DNA from: Muribaculaceae bacterium
GTDB lineage: Bacteria; Bacteroidota; Bacteroidia; Bacteroidales; Muribaculaceae
Length of the DNA: 7,975 bases
NCBI GenBank assembly: GCA_029059965.1
Contig: JAIDUY010000445.1
Span: 1-7,975, forward strand
Reading direction: 5' to 3'
The notes beneath the pieces were generated by a model. The model ran no database searches and was not told the DNA's origin. It saw only the letters and a list, made by a program, of their open reading frames with translations. Shown piece after piece: positions 5,496 through 7,975 of the stretch. How positions within the stretch are numbered: the first letter of the stretch is position 1; each line of letters starts with the position of its first letter. The translations under genes were made by a program, and so were the position numbers.

Positions 5496-6887
5496 ATGAA
5501 AAAAAATATAGACCGCAGGGAATTTCTGAAACGATTCGGGCTGGGCGCTGCCGCTGCCGCAATGGCCGCCGCGGGATGCTCGCGCCGAAGCGAAAGTACC
5601 ACCTCAGCCGCCGAGAACGGAACAGGCGAAATGACCTACCGCACCAATCCTGGTTCGGGCGACCGTGTGTCGCTCCTTGGCTACGGATGCATGCGCTGGC
5701 CGATGATGCCGAATCCGCAGGGCGAGGGTGAGATAATCGACCAGGAGGCCGTCAACGAACTCGTCGACTATGCCATCGAACACGGCGTGAACTACTTCGA
5801 CACCGCTCCGCCGTATCTGCAAGGTAAGTCGGAAGAGGCGACAGGCCTCGCCTTGAGCCGACATCCGCGCGACAGCTACTTCATCGCCACCAAAATGAGC
5901 AACCAGAGCTTCGCCAACGCGGGTCTGCGTGGCCGCGAACTCTACGATGCCTCCGTGGGCATGTACCGCAATTCGCTTGAAAAACTGCGCACGGACTATA
6001 TCGACTACTATCTCCTCCACAACGTCGGAGGCGGCTCGGGCATTCCGTTCCTGAACGAACGCTTCATCGACAGCGGTGTCCTCGACTTCATGCTCGCCGA
6101 GCGTCAGGCCGGACGCATCCGCAATCTCGGTTTTTCATATCACGGCGACGTGGCCGTATTCGATGCCCTGCTGGCCATGCACGATGAGGTCCACTGGGAC
6201 TTCGTGCAGATTCAGCTCAACTACGCCGACTACCGCCATGCCTCGGGCTCGAACTTCAATGCCGAGTATCTTTACGGCGAACTTACATCCCGTGGCATAC
6301 CCGCAGTAATCATGGAGCCGCTGCTGGGAGGACGACTCGCATCCCTGCCCGAACGCCTCAACGACCGACTCAAGGCATACAGTCCGACAGAAAGCGTGGC
6401 CTCGTGGGCATTCCGCTTTGCAGGCAGCTTCCCCGGCGTGCTGTCGGTTCTGAGCGGCATGACGTACATGGAGCATCTTCAGGATAACCTTAAGACCTAT
6501 TCGCCCTTGCGACAGCTCACCGACGAGGAGTTCGCCCTGCTCGAGGATACGGCGACAGCCATGGCGGAATTTCCGATTATACCCTGTACGACTTGCGCCT
6601 ACTGCATGCCCTGCCCCTACGGAATCAATATCCCCGCGATTTTCTCCCATTACAACAAATGTCTCAACGAGGGCAATGTACCCGCTACGGCTCAGAGTCC
6701 CGGCTACCGCGAAGCCCGACGCGCATTCCTTGTCGGCTACGACCGCAGCGTGCCCAAGCTCCGCCAGGCCGCCCACTGCATAGGCTGTGGCAAATGCCGC
6801 CGCCACTGCCCGCAGCGCATCAACATCCCCGCCCAGATGCGCCGCATCGACCGCTACGTCGAACAGCTGAAGCAGGACAAACTCTAA
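5496..6887 (+). CDS. Exported Fe-S aldo/keto reductase (Tat signal, possible lipoprotein)
   Basis: The 463-residue protein has three parts. Residues 1-28 are a twin-arginine signal (DRREFLKRF, Arg7-Arg8, then an Ala-rich stretch) ending in AAGC, a possible lipobox with Cys28, though the usual Leu at -3 is absent. Residues about 48-350 are an aldo/keto reductase TIM barrel with the expected tetrad: Asp102 and Tyr107 (FDTAPPY), Lys133 and His175 (YYLLH). The C-terminus has two [4Fe-4S] motifs: Cys364/367/370/373 (CTTCAYCMPCP) and Cys428/431/434/438. Fe-S aldo/keto reductases are a known family, but their substrates are largely unknown. The Tat signal suits a protein folded with cofactors before export. 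NADPH is absent from the periplasm, so electrons may come through the Fe-S clusters from the upstream membrane protein, 18 nt away in the same operon. Its stop overlaps the convergent sulfatase stop. No substrate can be named. Confidence 0.88.
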   Translation: MKKNIDRREFLKRFGLGAAAAAMAAAGCSRRSESTTSAAENGTGEMTYRTNPGSGDRVSLLGYGCMRWPMMPNPQGEGEIIDQEAVNELVDYAIEHGVNYFDTAPPYLQGKSEEATGLALSRHPRDSYFIATKMSNQSFANAGLRGRELYDASVGMYRNSLEKLRTDYIDYYLLHNVGGGSGIPFLNERFIDSGVLDFMLAERQAGRIRNLGFSYHGDVAVFDALLAMHDEVHWDFVQIQLNYADYRHASGSNFNAEYLYGELTSRGIPAVIMEPLLGGRLASLPERLNDRLKAYSPTESVASWAFRFAGSFPGVLSVLSGMTYMEHLQDNLKTYSPLRQLTDEEFALLEDTATAMAEFPIIPCTTCAYCMPCPYGINIPAIFSHYNKCLNEGNVPATAQSPGYREARRAFLVGYDRSVPKLRQAAHCIGCGKCRRHCPQRINIPAQMRRIDRYVEQLKQDKL

Positions 6888-7852
6888 TATTGTTCGTCTT
6901 TAAAATAATTCGAGCGGATAATCAGGTCGGATATGCGTTTCGCTTCCTTTAGTGTATCAATCTCGGCTTCGGTCATGAAACCCCGCCTCGCACCTTTGGT
7001 ATCCAGAGTTCCTCTGACAGCGGGATTCAATGCCGACATGGCTACGCCCCCATATCCGTCAAAAGAGGCACCGAGGAGTTCAAGGGTGGCCGGATAAAGA
7101 TTCACCTGTCCGACAGGACGGCTTATACGGCCGCTTCTGCCACACCCCGCGGCCATGAAGACGGCCGGCCGGGTACTTTCGTCAGTGCCCCGACTTATGT
7201 CCTGAGAATGGTCTGACGCTATGAAGAGAACGGTATTGGGTGGAAGATTGTCGACCAGCTGTTTCAGATAACGGTCGAAATAGTGAGTCACATTGTAATA
7301 ATTCCGTTCAAACCGATTTAGCGAATCAGATTCCGCAAGTTGGGGAAGAAGCGGCCACGCCTCCTCTTCAAACGGTATGTGCATCGAAATTGTCATCAGC
7401 GTCAGGAAAAACGGACGAGGCAAGTTTCTCATCTCTTCAATCGCATTCTGAATCAGCACTCCGTCACGACCGATTTCTTCAACGTCTCCGTCAAGGTCCT
7501 TTATGGTGCTCACAGGGCCTGTTCCGAAATTTGCCAGTACCTTGGCCTCGTTCCAGAACGTACCTGTCGTGGCGAGCATTGTTTTCTTGGTATGTCGGGG
7601 AAACGCATCCTGCAATGAATGGAATCTGTTGGTCGAACCGAACTTGAAACAATACGATACTTGTTCGGGAGGCATAAGTCCCGTAAGCAACAGCAGATGG
7701 CCGTCCGAAGAGCCGGATTTGTCTATCTGACAGATAACGTTGTCGAAAGTAACGGTTCCGGGCAAGGACGCCAGGGAGTCGAGAGTCGGAGCTATGCGCA
7801 GTCCGTTGACTTCCTTTCCGAGCACTTCTGCGTTCAGCGACTCCACTATCAT
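6884..7852 (-). CDS. LTA-synthase-like sulfatase / phosphoglycerol transferase, C-terminal catalytic part
   Basis: The 322-residue frame matches the catalytic domain of the LtaS/MdoB-type alkaline phosphatase superfamily. These enzymes use a Ser/Thr nucleophile and a bound metal to transfer phosphoglycerol or phosphoethanolamine, or to cleave sulfate or phosphate esters, outside the inner membrane. Visible features: MIVESLN with metal ligand Glu4, GSSDG (residues 47-51) with probable nucleophile Ser48, TISMHIPF (154-161), and ASDHSQD (212-218) with metal ligands Asp214-His215. Order and spacing fit Glu255, Thr300 and Asp475/His476 of Staphylococcus LtaS. The usual N-terminal four to five membrane segments are absent. 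The ATG at 7852 falls inside the conserved NIIYMIVESLN strand, so it is an unlikely native start; the family frame continues upstream to an in-frame TAG (7907-7909). A protein begun here would lack membrane anchor and export signal. Substrate is unknown. Confidence 0.75.
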   Translation of the reverse strand: MIVESLNAEVLGKEVNGLRIAPTLDSLASLPGTVTFDNVICQIDKSGSSDGHLLLLTGLMPPEQVSYCFKFGSTNRFHSLQDAFPRHTKKTMLATTGTFWNEAKVLANFGTGPVSTIKDLDGDVEEIGRDGVLIQNAIEEMRNLPRPFFLTLMTISMHIPFEEEAWPLLPQLAESDSLNRFERNYYNVTHYFDRYLKQLVDNLPPNTVLFIASDHSQDISRGTDESTRPAVFMAAGCGRSGRISRPVGQVNLYPATLELLGASFDGYGGVAMSALNPAVRGTLDTKGARRGFMTEAEIDTLKEAKRISDLIIRSNYFKDEQY

Positions 7853-7975
7853 ATAAATGATATTGGTGATGTCGTGGATAGTTTCCCCGGAATTACCGGA
7901 CCTGTCCTAGTGCGCGAGGAAATCGCTTATCTCATTCCGTTCTACATCCGAAAGATTAACCGATGCCGATGAAAG
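6884..7975 (-). pseudogene. Whole LTA-synthase-like gene, interrupted by an in-frame TAG and cut by the window edge
   Basis: In the same frame, residues before the ATG at 7852 read ...GETIHDITNIIY, and before the TAG at 7907-7909 ...SDVERNEISDFLAH. In this family a linker of the form L...E...I..FL joins the membrane part to the NxIxIxVESLN strand, so family-like sequence lies on both sides of the stop with no frame change. A single substitution, such as CAG or AAG to TAG, would explain this. Other genes here end in TAG (at 5475-5477 and at 6884-6886), which argues against recoding. A sequencing error remains possible. Confidence 0.6.

Noticed and set aside
7853..7975. Stop codon reassignment (TAG read as an amino acid) to explain the sulfatase frame
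   Set aside because: TAG serves as the ordinary terminator of the Fe-S protein gene and of the sulfatase itself, and no other gene here contains an internal TAG.
1..7975. CRISPR array, tRNA or rRNA genes, defence system or phage genes
   Set aside because: No regularly spaced repeats, no tRNA or rRNA signatures and no defence or phage domains were seen on either strand; the only mobile sequence is the IS66 end.

Overview
The window looks like a chromosomal segment from a GC-rich member of the Bacteroidales; Muribaculaceae or a relative would fit, but the genus cannot be fixed from this sequence. The main grounds are promoter boxes of the Bacteroidetes type (TAnnTTTG at -7) in the main intergenic gap, no strong Shine-Dalgarno sites before the starts, and the protein set: a GIN-domain (DUF2807) secreted protein, a Bacteroidetes-type IS66 transposase tail, an exported Fe-S aldo/keto reductase and an LTA-synthase-like sulfatase.

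Layout from left to right. Positions 1 to about 215 hold the right end of an IS66-family element: the last 49 codons of the transposase and a terminator-like hairpin. Next come three tightly packed minus-strand genes. In transcription order they are dusB-like tRNA-dihydrouridine synthase (3504 to 2479), a GIN-domain exported protein (2463 to 1729) and a WzxC-like polysaccharide flippase (1719 to 235). Gaps are 15 and 9 nt, so they are probably one operon from a promoter near 3531-3564. The flippase ends about 20 nt from the IS66 end.

Positions 3505-3956 form a 452-bp AT-rich intergenic region between divergent genes. It holds the dus promoter, the promoter of the rightward pair and an 8-bp inverted repeat. 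It also holds a 12-bp perfect inverted repeat nested in further collinear inverted blocks, and a strong minus-strand intrinsic terminator (11-bp stem, then nine T). A perfect -7 box lies about 40 nt upstream of that terminator, which suggests a small RNA of about 65 nt.

Positions 3957-6887 hold a two-gene rightward operon. The first gene encodes a polytopic membrane protein with two CxxxCP motifs and six ferredoxin-like [4Fe-4S] sites, apparently a NapH-type protein fused through an internal twin-arginine segment to a NapG-like domain. The second encodes an aldo/keto reductase with a Tat signal, a possible lipobox and two C-terminal [4Fe-4S] motifs. Together they look like a wire that moves electrons across the inner membrane to an exported reductase of unknown substrate. 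This is the strongest candidate for an undescribed system here.

Positions 6884-7975 hold a minus-strand LTA-synthase-like sulfatase/phosphoglycerol transferase, convergent with the reductase and overlapping it by 4 nt. Its reading frame continues upstream of the only available ATG, with recognisable family sequence on both sides of an in-frame TAG at 7907-7909. The gene is therefore probably broken by a nonsense mutation (or a sequencing error) and runs off the right edge.
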